This document shows positions 17,450 to 26,398 of a stretch of DNA of 64,000 nt, one piece after another (position 1 is the stretch's first letter; each line of letters starts with the position of its first letter). A program made the translations under genes and the position numbers. The notes beneath the pieces are model-generated. The model did no database searches. It was given only the letters and a program-made list of their open reading frames with translations, and was not told the origin of the DNA. The stretch is from CAUZFZ01 sp963579025 (GTDB taxonomy: Bacteria; Planctomycetota; Planctomycetia; Planctomycetales; Planctomycetaceae). The stretch lies in assembly GCA_963579025.1 (NCBI GenBank), contig CAUZFZ010000041.1, positions 1 to 64,000 on the forward strand, given 5' to 3'.

Positions 17450-17722
17450 TCAGCCTCCTGAAACTGCGGGCATGATGAAAAGTTCGTCGTTGGGTTTCAG
17501 TTTTGTATCGAGTCCGTCGTCCGTGACCAGTGACGAGTTGATGAAGAGATGCACGTGACGGCGGACGACCCCGGTCTCGTTGCAGACGCTGCGATAGACC
17601 GCCGGGTGGCCCTTTGCGAGTTCCTCAAGTGCGTGGCGGATTGAGGTCGCCGAAACACTCAGTTTGGAATGTCCCCCGCACTCGTGTCGCAGCATCACTG
17701 GAATATGAATCGTGACGGACAC
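17450..17722 (-). CDS. MoaD/ThiS-like ubiquitin-fold protein ending in Gly-Gly
   Basis: A 90-residue protein with a beta-grasp pattern (SVTIHIPVMLRHECGGHSKL, HVHLFINSSLVT, KLKPNDELFIMPAVSGG) and the C-terminal Gly-Gly typical of sulfur carriers. It starts at GTG. It probably carries sulfur as a thiocarboxylate or acts as a small modifier. No E1-like MoeB/ThiF gene is adjacent. The tight pairing with the BNR propeller is, to my memory, recurrent in other bacteria, but the function of the pair is unknown. Confidence 0.85.
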   Translation of the reverse strand: MSVTIHIPVMLRHECGGHSKLSVSATSIRHALEELAKGHPAVYRSVCNETGVVRRHVHLFINSSLVTDDGLDTKLKPNDELFIMPAVSGG

Positions 17723-17904
17723 GGCAAGCGGCTCTCTCTCCGAGATGTCAGTCAGAGTTTATGAGAAGAGTGATAGCCGACTCGTTCCAGGTGAGCGAGC
17801 CCGATCTGCCGTGCGTGTTCCAGGCATTGGTTTCGCGACACCGCCTTGTCTGACATGATCACCGCGTTACGTACTGACCAGTCGTGAATCCGGGAGATCG
17901 CATC

Positions 17905-19467
17905 ATGTCGGACACTGCAGTTTTGATCGTTCGCATGCGGCGCCGACCGTTGTCGAATCGTGTGGCACTTCTGGCTTCCGCAGCTCTTGTCTGTCTGTGC
18001 CATTTGTCGTCAGTCGTTCTCGCGGCGGAAAAGCAATCTCGACCGAACGTTGTCTTCATCCTGGCTGATGATCTGGGCTATCGGGAGCTGGGATGTTTCG
18101 GGCAGAAGCTGATTCGTACGCCAAACATCGACGGACTCGCGAAGCAGGGCATGCGACTCACGCAGCACTACTGCGGGAACGCGGTGTGTGCTCCGTCTCG
18201 GTGTGTCTTGATGACCGGCAAGCATCCAGGCCATGCGTTTGTCCGCAGCAACAAGAGCACGCCGCCGGAAGGGCAGCTGCCGATTCCCGATGACGAAGTG
18301 ACACTGGCCGAGCTGATGAAAGATGAGGGCTATGTCACCGGTGCATTCGGAAAGTGGGGACTGGGTGGGCCGGAATCGGATGGGGAACCACTGCGTCAGG
18401 GAGTGGATCGGTTCTTTGGCTACAACTGCCAGGCCCACGCGCACAGCTACTACCCGTCGTATCTGTGGAGCGACAACAAGCGGATCGCTCTCAAAAACAC
18501 TCCCGCTGTGCCGGGTCATGCCAGTTTGAAGAAGGGTGTCGATCCAGCTGACCCGGCCAGCTATGCCGAATTCAAAGGGCAGGACTACGCTCCCGATCGC
18601 ATCAACGCTCAGGCTCTGGAGTTCATCCGCACGAATCGGGATCGTCCGTTCTTTCTGTATTACCCTTCAGTCATCCCGCACGTCGCGCTGCACGTCCCCG
18701 ATGAAGAACTCAAGCCGTATCTGGCGTTGGGCTGGAAGGACCCGCCGTTCACGCGGTCGAAGGGCTACGGTTACACGCCGCACTTCACACCCCGTGCTGC
18801 TTACGCGGCCATGATCTCTCGCCTGGATCAGTACGTGGGCAACATCCTCAACCTGCTCGACGAGCTGAAGCTGGCGGACAACACGATTGTTGTCTTCAGT
18901 TCCGATAACGGGACGACTCATCTGAAGCAGGAAGTCGACTACGACTTCTTCAGCAGCGTGGGCGAGCTTCGAGGGTTGAAAGGCTCGCTCTATGAAGGCG
19001 GCGTTCGAGTGCCGACGATCGTTCGCTGGCCGGGACATGTGGCGGCTGGCTCGACCAGTGATCGGGTCACCGGATTCGAGGACTGGATGCCAACACTGCT
19101 CCAACTCACCGGCGCCGAAATCGACACGTCGGGTATCGACGGAATCAGTCTGGCCCCGACGCTGCTGGGCAATCCGCAGATACCGCGAGCCTTCCTGTAC
19201 CGCGAGTTTCCAAGCTATGGAGGTCAGCAGACGATTCGCGTCGGCAAGTGGAAAGCCGTTCGTCAGAACATGTCGAAGGGCAATCTCAAGATCGAGCTGT
19301 ACGACATCGCACAGGACATTGGCGAAAAGAACAATGTTGCCGCCAGCCATCCAGACGTTGTCGGGCAACTTGCCCGCATGATGGAAGATCAGCACGTTCC
19401 GTCGGAGATCTTTCCACTCCCGTCAATCGACACAGCTGCAGCGAAGCCAAAGAAAAAGAAGAAGTAA
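17905..19467 (+). CDS. Secreted sulfatase (formylglycine type)
   Basis: A 520-residue sulfatase. The signal peptide reads RMRRRPLSNRVALLASAALV... through VVLAAEK. The metal-binding start NVVFILADDLGYRELGCFG and the activation motif CAPSR (Cys95) occur in the usual places; Cys95 should be converted to formylglycine by an FGE enzyme encoded elsewhere. Further family blocks are FGKWGLGG and YEGGVRVPTIVRWPG. It hydrolyses sulfate esters, probably of algal polysaccharides, in the periplasm or outside. The ATG at 17905 has GGAG 8 bases upstream; an in-frame GTG at 17884 is weaker. The Lys-rich tail (KPKKKKK) is common in planctomycete sulfatases. Confidence 0.95.
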   Translation: MSDTAVLIVRMRRRPLSNRVALLASAALVCLCHLSSVVLAAEKQSRPNVVFILADDLGYRELGCFGQKLIRTPNIDGLAKQGMRLTQHYCGNAVCAPSRCVLMTGKHPGHAFVRSNKSTPPEGQLPIPDDEVTLAELMKDEGYVTGAFGKWGLGGPESDGEPLRQGVDRFFGYNCQAHAHSYYPSYLWSDNKRIALKNTPAVPGHASLKKGVDPADPASYAEFKGQDYAPDRINAQALEFIRTNRDRPFFLYYPSVIPHVALHVPDEELKPYLALGWKDPPFTRSKGYGYTPHFTPRAAYAAMISRLDQYVGNILNLLDELKLADNTIVVFSSDNGTTHLKQEVDYDFFSSVGELRGLKGSLYEGGVRVPTIVRWPGHVAAGSTSDRVTGFEDWMPTLLQLTGAEIDTSGIDGISLAPTLLGNPQIPRAFLYREFPSYGGQQTIRVGKWKAVRQNMSKGNLKIELYDIAQDIGEKNNVAASHPDVVGQLARMMEDQHVPSEIFPLPSIDTAAAKPKKKKK

Positions 19468-19510
19468 CGCAACCCATCGCCGTTGTGTCACGCACTGACT
19501 GGAGACTGGG

Positions 19511-20233
19511 ATGCCGCCAACTGCGGCTGTTGGATGGGTGCATTATCTGCCGTTGATCACGACAGTCGTCTGTCTCGTGTTCTGCGCCCAGTTGCTCTGG
19601 CGATTCTACCAGCGCCAGTCAAGTGCCCATCTGTTGTGGTGGGGAATTGGTGTGTTTGCCTTCGGCGTGGGAACGGCGCTGGAAAGTACCATTACCCTTG
19701 CTGGCAACTCCGTCCTGCTCAACAAGAGCTGGTACATTGCCGGAGCACTGTGCGGCGGCTATCCGCTGGCTCAAGGCTCTGTGTTTCTACTGATGAATCG
19801 TCGTGCGGCATGGGTTCTTACGGCGGTCACTCTGCCGCTTGTCATCGTTCTCAGCGTACTGGTCGCCCTGTCGCCCGTTGTTGTCGAGGCGATGGAGTCA
19901 CACCGGCCCAGTGGTGCGATTCTTGGGTGGCAGTGGATTCGCTGGATGACGCCGATCGTCAATCTGTATGCCGCCGGCTTTCTTGTGGGTGGCGCGGTTG
20001 TCAGTGCCGGACGGTATCACGGATCGCGAGAACCCGGAGACGGTGCCAGGGCGATGGGCAACGCGCTAATTGCCGTCGGTGCCCTGTTACCGGGCATTGG
20101 TGGTGGAATGGCCAAGGCCGGCGTTGTCGAAGCACTCTATGTGGGTGAATTCATTGGGATCATTCTCATCTGGTTCGGGTACATGGCATGTGTCCGAGCG
20201 TCGCCCACACGGGACGACAGCGAGAAGGAATGA
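19511..20233 (+). CDS. Multi-pass membrane protein, unknown function
   Basis: A 240-residue hydrophobic protein with about seven predicted helices, for example YLPLITTVVCLVFCAQLLWR, HLLWWGIGVFAFGVGTALES, WVLTAVTLPLVIVLSVLVAL and EFIGIILIWFGYMACV. There are no catalytic motifs. The pattern resembles small 7-TM sensor-type proteins, without support for any named family. It starts 43 bases after the sulfatase stop and may be co-transcribed with it. Confidence 0.75.
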   Translation: MPPTAAVGWVHYLPLITTVVCLVFCAQLLWRFYQRQSSAHLLWWGIGVFAFGVGTALESTITLAGNSVLLNKSWYIAGALCGGYPLAQGSVFLLMNRRAAWVLTAVTLPLVIVLSVLVALSPVVVEAMESHRPSGAILGWQWIRWMTPIVNLYAAGFLVGGAVVSAGRYHGSREPGDGARAMGNALIAVGALLPGIGGGMAKAGVVEALYVGEFIGIILIWFGYMACVRASPTRDDSEKE

Positions 20234-20298
20234 AGTCCGATCTGCCACTATGGAACGGGCCTCGAATAAGTTCCCGATCTGCAATCCGCGAGACCTCT

Positions 20299-20421
20299 GA
20301 GCCGTAGGCGGATTTCTCCGAAATCCGCTGCCCTGGACCTGGCAAGACTGAGCGGCGGTCGATGTGTCGGCAGGCTGCGATGTCGGCTGGTCCCGATTTC
20401 GGAGAAATCGGGCGACGGCTC
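20299..20421. repeat. Nested inverted repeat with two internal hairpins
   Basis: The arms 20299-20325 and 20395-20421 pair with few mismatches. Each end also folds on itself: GCGGATTTC (20308-20316) with GAAATCCGC (20320-20328), and CCCGATTTC with GAAATCGGG around 20393-20411. It lies between two convergent genes (membrane protein and ABC transporter) and may terminate both, though there is no T-run. It is a repeat family distinct from the others in this window. Confidence 0.8.
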
Positions 20422-20439
20422 ACAACTCCGGGACTATTC

Positions 20440-22437
20440 CTATGCAGCGCGTGTGCTGGCGCTGGAATGATACAGACGCTGGTAAGTGGGCGACGTTTCC
20501 ACCAGCTCTTCGTGTGTACCCATCGCGGCGATCCTGCCCTGCTCAAGCACAACGATTCGCGTCACGAGGTCCAGGAACGTGTCATTAATCACGTGCGTAA
20601 TAATGAACACCGTCCGACCCTGCACAAACTGCTTCAGGACACGGTGAATCAGTTGCTCGCTTTGCGAGTCGATTGCGGATGTTGCTTCATCGAGGATCAG
20701 AATTGACGGATCGCGTACGATCGCTCGTGCCAGGGAAACACGCTGGCGCTGCCCGCCCGAAAGCTTCTGGCCCTTATCGCCGACGGCTGTGTTGAATCCG
20801 TCAGGAAGCTGACTCGCGAAGGAGTTCACATGTGCCTGCTCCGCGGCTGCTTCAATCTGTTCATTGGTGGCCGCCGGATTTCCGTAGCGAATATTCTCCA
20901 GCAACGTGTCGTCAAACAGCAGCGTCTCCTGCGTGACCAGGCCGATCTGGCTGCGCAGATCGCGCGTGTGGAGTTGCCGGACGTCGACACCATCAAGCTG
21001 CACGCTGCCCTGGTCCGGGTCCATGAATCTTGGCAGAAGGTTCAGCAGAGTGGACTTACCTGATCCGTTCTCACCAATCACGGCGACGACTTCGCCAGCT
21101 TTCACTGTCAGGTCGATGTTGCGCAGGGCCGGGGGACGGGCCGTGCCGTCCGATTCTCGCTGCGCGTACGAGAACGAGACGTCCTCGAACCGAATCTCGT
21201 TAGCTAATGGTGCGGCGATTCGCGGTGATTCCGGTTCTGGAACTTTGGTTTTCGTATCGAGAATCTCGAAGATGCGATCCGATGCAGCGCCGGCGCGTTT
21301 CATTTCGCTGTAGACGGATGACAGTTTACGGATCGAATCGAGCGTGCCCGCCAGCAGCGCATACAGCGTGGCCAACTCGGCACTGTCGATTGGTCCGCCA
21401 GCCAGTTGGATTCCCCAGACCGTGTCGGTCTCGCGGAGCACGAGGTAGGCACCCGGCAGCACCGCCGCGAGGACGGCGAATGTGCCCATCAGTTCTGTGG
21501 TGGGGCGTGCCAGCGCACTCAGCCGGATCATTTTCATCGACTGTTTGTAATACGTCCGATTGGCCACACGGAGCTGATGGGCGTGACGCTTCTCACCGCC
21601 GAATGCTATGACGACCTTCATGGAATCGAGCGTTTCCGACAGGCACTTGAAGATGCCTGTCATGCTCTGCAGCGTGCCGTGAGCGGCACGCTTCAGACTG
21701 CGTCCAAACTTATGAAACGCGATCGCCATCAGCGGCACGACCAGAATCGACATCAGCGTCAGCCGCCAGTTGAAATAGAAGGCGAACAGAATGCACCCGC
21801 CTGCCTTCAGCGGCTCGCGGATGAACCGCACGAGCGCAGACCGGATGCCGGCTGCCATCGTTTCCACGTCATTCGTCATGCGCGACATCAGCGTCGCTTC
21901 GCCTTCTGCGGAAAGCGTCTGATAGTCGAGCGATATGGCGTGGTTGAAGCACTCCTGCCGGATGTCGACAATCGTCCGATACACAGCACCGCCGACGAGG
22001 ACCTCCTGCAAATAGATGAAGATGCCCTTCAGGAATGTGGCCACGACAAGAATGCCCAGAATCAGGGCCACTGTGTTGAAGCGATCCTGCGGGACCCATG
22101 GGAGAATGAACTTGCGGACGAAATCCAGTGCCGCCAGGTGTTGAGATTCTTCGCTCTGGTCGCGTTGAGCTTTGGCCAGCTCTTCTCGCTTGGTCTCGTC
22201 GTTGCGGAACTTCTCGATGTCGCGGCTGCGCTGTTCGAGATTCGCCTCGGTCTTCGCCATGTCCTCGGTAACGAACTGGTGAAGATTCTGATTGTCGAAC
22301 AGCACGCGGACGATTGGCATCGTCGACGACAGGTTGCCCGCCCATAGCAGCGAGATCGTGATGGCGCAGAAAACGGACAGAATGACGCGCCAGCGATAGG
22401 GCCAGACAAACCCTGCAATCCGAGAGAAGTTGTTCAC
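20440..22437 (-). CDS. ABC exporter, fused permease and ATPase (MsbA-like)
   Basis: A 665-residue half-transporter. Helix 1 (YRWRVILSVFCAITISLL) is followed by an unusually long charged loop of about 90 residues (EDMAKTEANLEQRSRDIEK...) before helix 2. The ATPase domain has Walker A GENGSGKSTLL, signature LSGGQRQRV, Walker B ILILDEATS and the H-loop His (IITHV). It works as a homodimer exporting lipid or another hydrophobic compound across the inner membrane. The GTG at 22437 with GGAG 8 bases upstream is chosen; a longer frame to 22551 has a Pro/Arg-rich leader unlike the family. Confidence 0.92.
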   Translation of the reverse strand: MNNFSRIAGFVWPYRWRVILSVFCAITISLLWAGNLSSTMPIVRVLFDNQNLHQFVTEDMAKTEANLEQRSRDIEKFRNDETKREELAKAQRDQSEESQHLAALDFVRKFILPWVPQDRFNTVALILGILVVATFLKGIFIYLQEVLVGGAVYRTIVDIRQECFNHAISLDYQTLSAEGEATLMSRMTNDVETMAAGIRSALVRFIREPLKAGGCILFAFYFNWRLTLMSILVVPLMAIAFHKFGRSLKRAAHGTLQSMTGIFKCLSETLDSMKVVIAFGGEKRHAHQLRVANRTYYKQSMKMIRLSALARPTTELMGTFAVLAAVLPGAYLVLRETDTVWGIQLAGGPIDSAELATLYALLAGTLDSIRKLSSVYSEMKRAGAASDRIFEILDTKTKVPEPESPRIAAPLANEIRFEDVSFSYAQRESDGTARPPALRNIDLTVKAGEVVAVIGENGSGKSTLLNLLPRFMDPDQGSVQLDGVDVRQLHTRDLRSQIGLVTQETLLFDDTLLENIRYGNPAATNEQIEAAAEQAHVNSFASQLPDGFNTAVGDKGQKLSGGQRQRVSLARAIVRDPSILILDEATSAIDSQSEQLIHRVLKQFVQGRTVFIITHVINDTFLDLVTRIVVLEQGRIAAMGTHEELVETSPTYQRLYHSSASTRAA

Positions 22438-22612
22438 GTCAGCAGCTCCAGCGTCCCTGCGGAGAGTTGTTGTATCACGTCCTTGTCGAGGCTGCGGATG
22501 GAACGTCCGCGCAGTCCCCGGTGAAAGGGGCCGCAGATTAGAGCGCACCAACGCGAAACGTGTCCAGACGGGTTTCAGACCCTTCGCTGTACGTTACGGG
22601 GCCATGCACACT

Positions 22613-22912
22613 CTACGCGGCGTGTGCCTCGCAATACCTGATGTGATGGCTGAGTTGCAGCTTGCGGTAACGTGCGCCGCCCGCATCGTAGAAGTACACC
22701 ATGTTTCGGTCCGCGGCCCACACGGCTGAAAGGCGCACCTGTCTGGGGCCTTGAATCGAGAACTGCAGGCCGCAGGGTCGGCCGCATCGCGTCAGTTCGA
22801 TTTCGTTCATTTCGAACTGTTCCGGGACGAGATTCTCCCGCCTGCACAACTCGGCGTGAATGAAGTCCCGTAAATCGCCGAGCGTCGTCAGAGTCTGTTC
22901 AGGTGAAGTCAT
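22613..22912 (-). CDS. Small conserved hypothetical protein
   Basis: A 99-residue soluble protein (MTSPEQTLTTLGDLRDFIHA ...). It has a helical N-terminal half (AELCRRENLVPEQF) and a beta-rich C-terminal half (GPRQVRLSAVWAADRNMVYFYD). No known domain is recognised; it looks like small planctomycete proteins that have no assigned function. It lies upstream of the ABC exporter on the same strand, about 175 bases away. The coding pattern and a clear ATG support a real gene. Confidence 0.7.
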   Translation of the reverse strand: MTSPEQTLTTLGDLRDFIHAELCRRENLVPEQFEMNEIELTRCGRPCGLQFSIQGPRQVRLSAVWAADRNMVYFYDAGGARYRKLQLSHHIRYCEAHAA

Positions 22913-23331
22913 GAATGACCTTGGGAGTACGAGCGATCCGGCGCGAGAGCCTTCTGAGGCATCCGTTTCGTAAACGAATCGCCATCCGTGCCGGAATTGT
23001 TGTGCATCTTGAGTGGGACGAGTGCCTCGGATGTGAATCGACCGTGTTGATTCAATCGCGATTCTGTTCGAGGGCTGCCAGGCACCGGTAAATGTCGCAG
23101 TCAGTATGATCGGTGCGAGGCTCAGGAGTTATCGGCGGCTCGTGCGTACGGCTGCTCTCTCCGACGATCAGGCGTCGCGACTGTCACCACGCGCAGTCGT
23201 TCGTTACCTTCCTTGACTCGCTCGACCGGACTGATCGGAGCCACTCGACCCGGAAATCCGGCAACTTGCCGTGAGACCGGCTCAGGCCCTCAAGTCCGCA
23301 ACTCTGATTCACCCACACACGGAGATCGCTC
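22913..23331. other. Intergenic region between divergent genes
   Basis: This 419-base stretch separates the leftward small protein from the rightward Ldh-type dehydrogenase. It should hold both promoters, but I see no clear consensus, repeat or coding frame. Confidence 0.45.
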
Positions 23332-24384
23332 GTGCCGGTTCTGCAGGATTCACAGCTTCTGGAATTTGGGAAAGCTTTGCTGGCTGCCGGCGGGGCTTCA
23401 GAAACTGAGGCCGAGACCGTCGGTCGCAGCCTGGTCGGTGCCAACGTCCGTGGACACGACTCGCATGGCGTGATGCGGATCCCGTTTTACGTGAAGCAGG
23501 TACAGATCGGGACGCTTCACCCGGGCGCGACGCTGAGCATCGAAAGCGAAACGCCGGGATCGATTGTCGCGGATGGCGGCTGGGGATTTGGACAGGTTCT
23601 GTCCCGCGATCTGATGACGCGGTTGATGGACAAGGCGTCGGAAGCCGGCATTGCCTCGGGCAGTTTGCGACAGTCGGCCCACATCGGCCGGCTGGGCGAG
23701 TACGCAGAGATGGCGACCGAACGCGACATGGTCGGAATCATCTGCGCGAATACTCACGGAGCTGCTCAGCGAGTTGCACCGGTGGGCGGCAAACGACCAC
23801 GACTGGGCACGAACCCACTTTGCATTGGATTTCCCGGCGGTGCTGACGGCCCGTTCGTGCTGGATTTCGGAACGAGTGCGACCGCTGAGGGTAAAGTTCG
23901 AGTCAAGAAGATTGCCGGCCAACCCGTGCCCGACGGCTGGGTGCTCGACCCGGATGGCAATCCGACGAACGACCCCAATCAACTTTACGGCGATCCGCCC
24001 GGAACAATTCTGCCCATGGGTGGTGACCAGGCCTACAAGGGGTTTGGCCTGTCATTCATGATCGAGATGCTGTGTGGTGCTCTGTCCGGTGGCCAGTGTG
24101 CTTATCCCAATCCGCCCCCGCCGGTCGGTAACTGCGCGTTTTTCATGGCGATTGATCCGGCGAGGTTTGCGGGCGTCGATCATCTCCGCAAGGAGGTTGA
24201 AGCTCTTGAGGAGTATGTGCGTGCTGTTCCGCGGATTGATGGCGTCGACGAGGTCTTGCTGCCTGGCGACCCGGAACGCCGCACGCTGCTCAAACGCCAG
24301 GCTGACGGGATTCCGATCGACGACGGCAACTGGCAGGCACTGCTTACTCTGGCTGAAGAACTTGGTGTGACCGCTCCGGCGTGA
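23332..24384 (+). CDS. Ldh-family (malate/L-lactate type) NAD(P)-dependent oxidoreductase
   Basis: A 350-residue member of the LDH2/MDH2 family, with the invariant active-site GHDSHGVMRIPFYV (about residues 42-55), GSLRQSAHIGRLGEYA, APVGGKRPRLGTNP and GGDQAYKGFGLSFM. These enzymes oxidise 2-hydroxyacids such as malate, sulfolactate or ureidoglycolate with NAD(P). The substrate cannot be told from sequence. GTG start with GGAG upstream. The stop overlaps a possible GTG start of the mobA frame at 24381, so a common transcript with the cofactor genes is likely. Confidence 0.92.
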   Translation: MPVLQDSQLLEFGKALLAAGGASETEAETVGRSLVGANVRGHDSHGVMRIPFYVKQVQIGTLHPGATLSIESETPGSIVADGGWGFGQVLSRDLMTRLMDKASEAGIASGSLRQSAHIGRLGEYAEMATERDMVGIICANTHGAAQRVAPVGGKRPRLGTNPLCIGFPGGADGPFVLDFGTSATAEGKVRVKKIAGQPVPDGWVLDPDGNPTNDPNQLYGDPPGTILPMGGDQAYKGFGLSFMIEMLCGALSGGQCAYPNPPPPVGNCAFFMAIDPARFAGVDHLRKEVEALEEYVRAVPRIDGVDEVLLPGDPERRTLLKRQADGIPIDDGNWQALLTLAEELGVTAPA

Positions 24385-24467
24385 CAGGCGCGTTCATGGG
24401 GTCCCATCTGGACGCGACGGTTGGTGCCGAACGGGAAACTGTGAACACGGTCCAGAACAAGAGTCTC

Positions 24468-25127
24468 ATGTCGAACCATCGAGCCACCGGTCCAACAGGC
24501 GGGGTCATCCTGTGTGGAGGACACAGTCGGCGGATGGGCTGTCCAAAGCTCTCACTACCGTTCGGAACTGAGTTGATGCTGCAGCGCGTGTGTCGAATAC
24601 TGGGCGAGGTTGTGTGTCCGATTGTTGTTGTCGCCGCGCGCGACCAACCTCTTCCGCCGCTTTCGGATGACGTACTCGTCGCTGCCGACGAGTTCGAGTC
24701 TCTCGGTCCTCTGGCCGGAATTGCGACAGGGCTTGCGGCACTGCGAGACCGTGCGGAAGCCGCGTTCGTGACATCGTGTGATGTCCCGCTGCTCAAGCCG
24801 GCGTTTGTCCGAGCCATGATCGACCGACTCGGGGAACACGACGTGGCCGTCCCCAGCGAAGCCCGGTACGATCACGTGCTCTCGGGTGTGTACCGCACGA
24901 GTCTTGAGGACGAGGCCCGCCGACTGCTCGCGGCGGACCGGCGTCGGCCGGTTTTTCTGCTGGAATCAACTCGGTCGCTGCGCGTCTCGATTGAGGATCT
25001 GCGAGCGGTTGATCCGCAGCTCGACTCATTAAAGAACACGAATACTCCGGACGATTATGCTGCAGCCCTTCGACTGGCAGGGCTGGAGGCGCCGTCCACC
25101 TGGCCACCTTCTGAACCAGACGAATGA
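24468..25127 (+). CDS. mobA: Molybdenum cofactor guanylyltransferase
   Basis: A 219-residue protein with the nucleotidyltransferase signature GGVILCGGHSRRMGCPKLSL at the N-terminus, and PLAGIATGLAAL plus VTSCDVPLLKP further on. It transfers GMP from GTP to molybdopterin to give MGD cofactor for molybdoenzymes. The ATG at 24468 puts the motif near residue 12, as in the family; the frame stays open to a GTG at 24381 that overlaps the upstream stop. Its own stop overlaps moeA (ATGA at 25124). Confidence 0.88.
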   Translation: MSNHRATGPTGGVILCGGHSRRMGCPKLSLPFGTELMLQRVCRILGEVVCPIVVVAARDQPLPPLSDDVLVAADEFESLGPLAGIATGLAALRDRAEAAFVTSCDVPLLKPAFVRAMIDRLGEHDVAVPSEARYDHVLSGVYRTSLEDEARRLLAADRRRPVFLLESTRSLRVSIEDLRAVDPQLDSLKNTNTPDDYAAALRLAGLEAPSTWPPSEPDE

Positions 25128-26398
25128 CGACCCCGCCCAATCCCGATGTCCGGATGCGAGGATTTCGCTCGCGTACGCCTGTCGAAACAGCACTCGAATG
25201 GATCGACCGCGAAGTCGAACTGCTTGACACGGAATCGGTGGGATTGACCGAGGCTCACGGCCGAGTTCTGGCTGCTGATGTCGTCTCGCCAATCGATGTT
25301 CCGGCATTCGACCGGTCGGCGATGGACGGATTTGCTCTGCGCGCCGATGAGACGATTGGAGCTGGTAACTACAACCCGCTGTCGTTTCAGGTTGTTGGTG
25401 TTTCGATGCCAGGACAGCCATTTGCCGGCACGGTCGGCGCATCGCAGGCTGTGCGGATCATGACCGGCGCCCCACTGCCCGATGGCGCTGATGCGGTGAT
25501 CCCGGCTGAATTCGCGACAGAACGTGACGGGACCGTCGAGATCATGTCCGCCGCGTCGTCGCTCAAGCATGTGGGCCGGATCGGAGAAGACGTTTCCGCC
25601 GCCGATCGACTGCTGCACGTTGGCCATCGGCTGAGACCACAGGATATCGGTCTGATCGCATCGGTTGGGATTGCCGAGGTGAATGTTGTTCGCCTCCCGC
25701 GCGTGCGCATGGTCATCACGGGCAATGAGCTGGCCGAACCGGGCAGCGAACGCGGCATGTATCAGATCTTCGAAGCCAACTCGCACATCGTTCGTGGTCT
25801 GATCGAACGTGATGGAGCGGTTCTGGAATCGAGAGTCCGTTGTCAGGACGACCGTGATTCCATTCACGCGGCGATAACGTCCCCCGGTGCCGACGTTGTT
25901 CTGGTATCCGGTGGATCGAGTGTTGGAAGTGAAGATCATGCACCGAACATCGTTCGCGAGGCTGGCGAATTGCCCATTCATGGAATCGCCATGCGGCCGT
26001 CGAGCCCGGCCGGAATGGGCCGCATCGGTGTGTCAATTGTGTGTCTTCTGCCAGGTAATCCTGTCTCGTGTCTGTGCGCATACGACTTCTTCGCGGGGCG
26101 AGTGATTCGGCTGCTGGGCGGATTGAACCCGGACTGGCCATACCCGAAGGCGTGCGGCTTGCTGACCTCGAAGATTGTTTCCCAGATCGGCCGAGTTGAT
26201 TACTGCCGCGTGCGGATGACGGAACATGGAATCGAGCCGGTGGCCCTCAGCGGAGCCTCGATTCTGTCCTCCACAACTCGCGCTCACGGGTTCGTCATCG
26301 TGCCATCGGCATCCGAGGGATGCGCCGCGGGGACCGAGATCGAGGCGTTCTGCTACAGCCCCTCGGCCGCCAGATCCCGTGATGTTCAACAGCCATGA
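25124..26398 (+). CDS. moeA: Molybdopterin molybdenumtransferase
   Basis: A 424-residue MoeA homologue with FDRSAMDGFALRADE, VRIMTGAPLPDGADAVIP, RVRMVITGNELAEPGSERGM and VVLVSGGSSVGSEDH. It inserts molybdenum into adenylylated molybdopterin. The C-terminal domain is present (about residues 340-415). ATG start inside the mobA stop, and its own stop overlaps queA, so the three genes are probably translated as one coupled unit. No moaA, moaC or moaE lies in this window. Confidence 0.94.
   Translation: MTTPPNPDVRMRGFRSRTPVETALEWIDREVELLDTESVGLTEAHGRVLAADVVSPIDVPAFDRSAMDGFALRADETIGAGNYNPLSFQVVGVSMPGQPFAGTVGASQAVRIMTGAPLPDGADAVIPAEFATERDGTVEIMSAASSLKHVGRIGEDVSAADRLLHVGHRLRPQDIGLIASVGIAEVNVVRLPRVRMVITGNELAEPGSERGMYQIFEANSHIVRGLIERDGAVLESRVRCQDDRDSIHAAITSPGADVVLVSGGSSVGSEDHAPNIVREAGELPIHGIAMRPSSPAGMGRIGVSIVCLLPGNPVSCLCAYDFFAGRVIRLLGGLNPDWPYPKACGLLTSKIVSQIGRVDYCRVRMTEHGIEPVALSGASILSSTTRAHGFVIVPSASEGCAAGTEIEAFCYSPSAARSRDVQQP

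Noticed and set aside
21406..22347. 313-codon open frame antisense to the ABC exporter
   Set aside because: The exporter frame carries all ABC motifs; the antisense product is His/Gln/Arg-rich without any domain.
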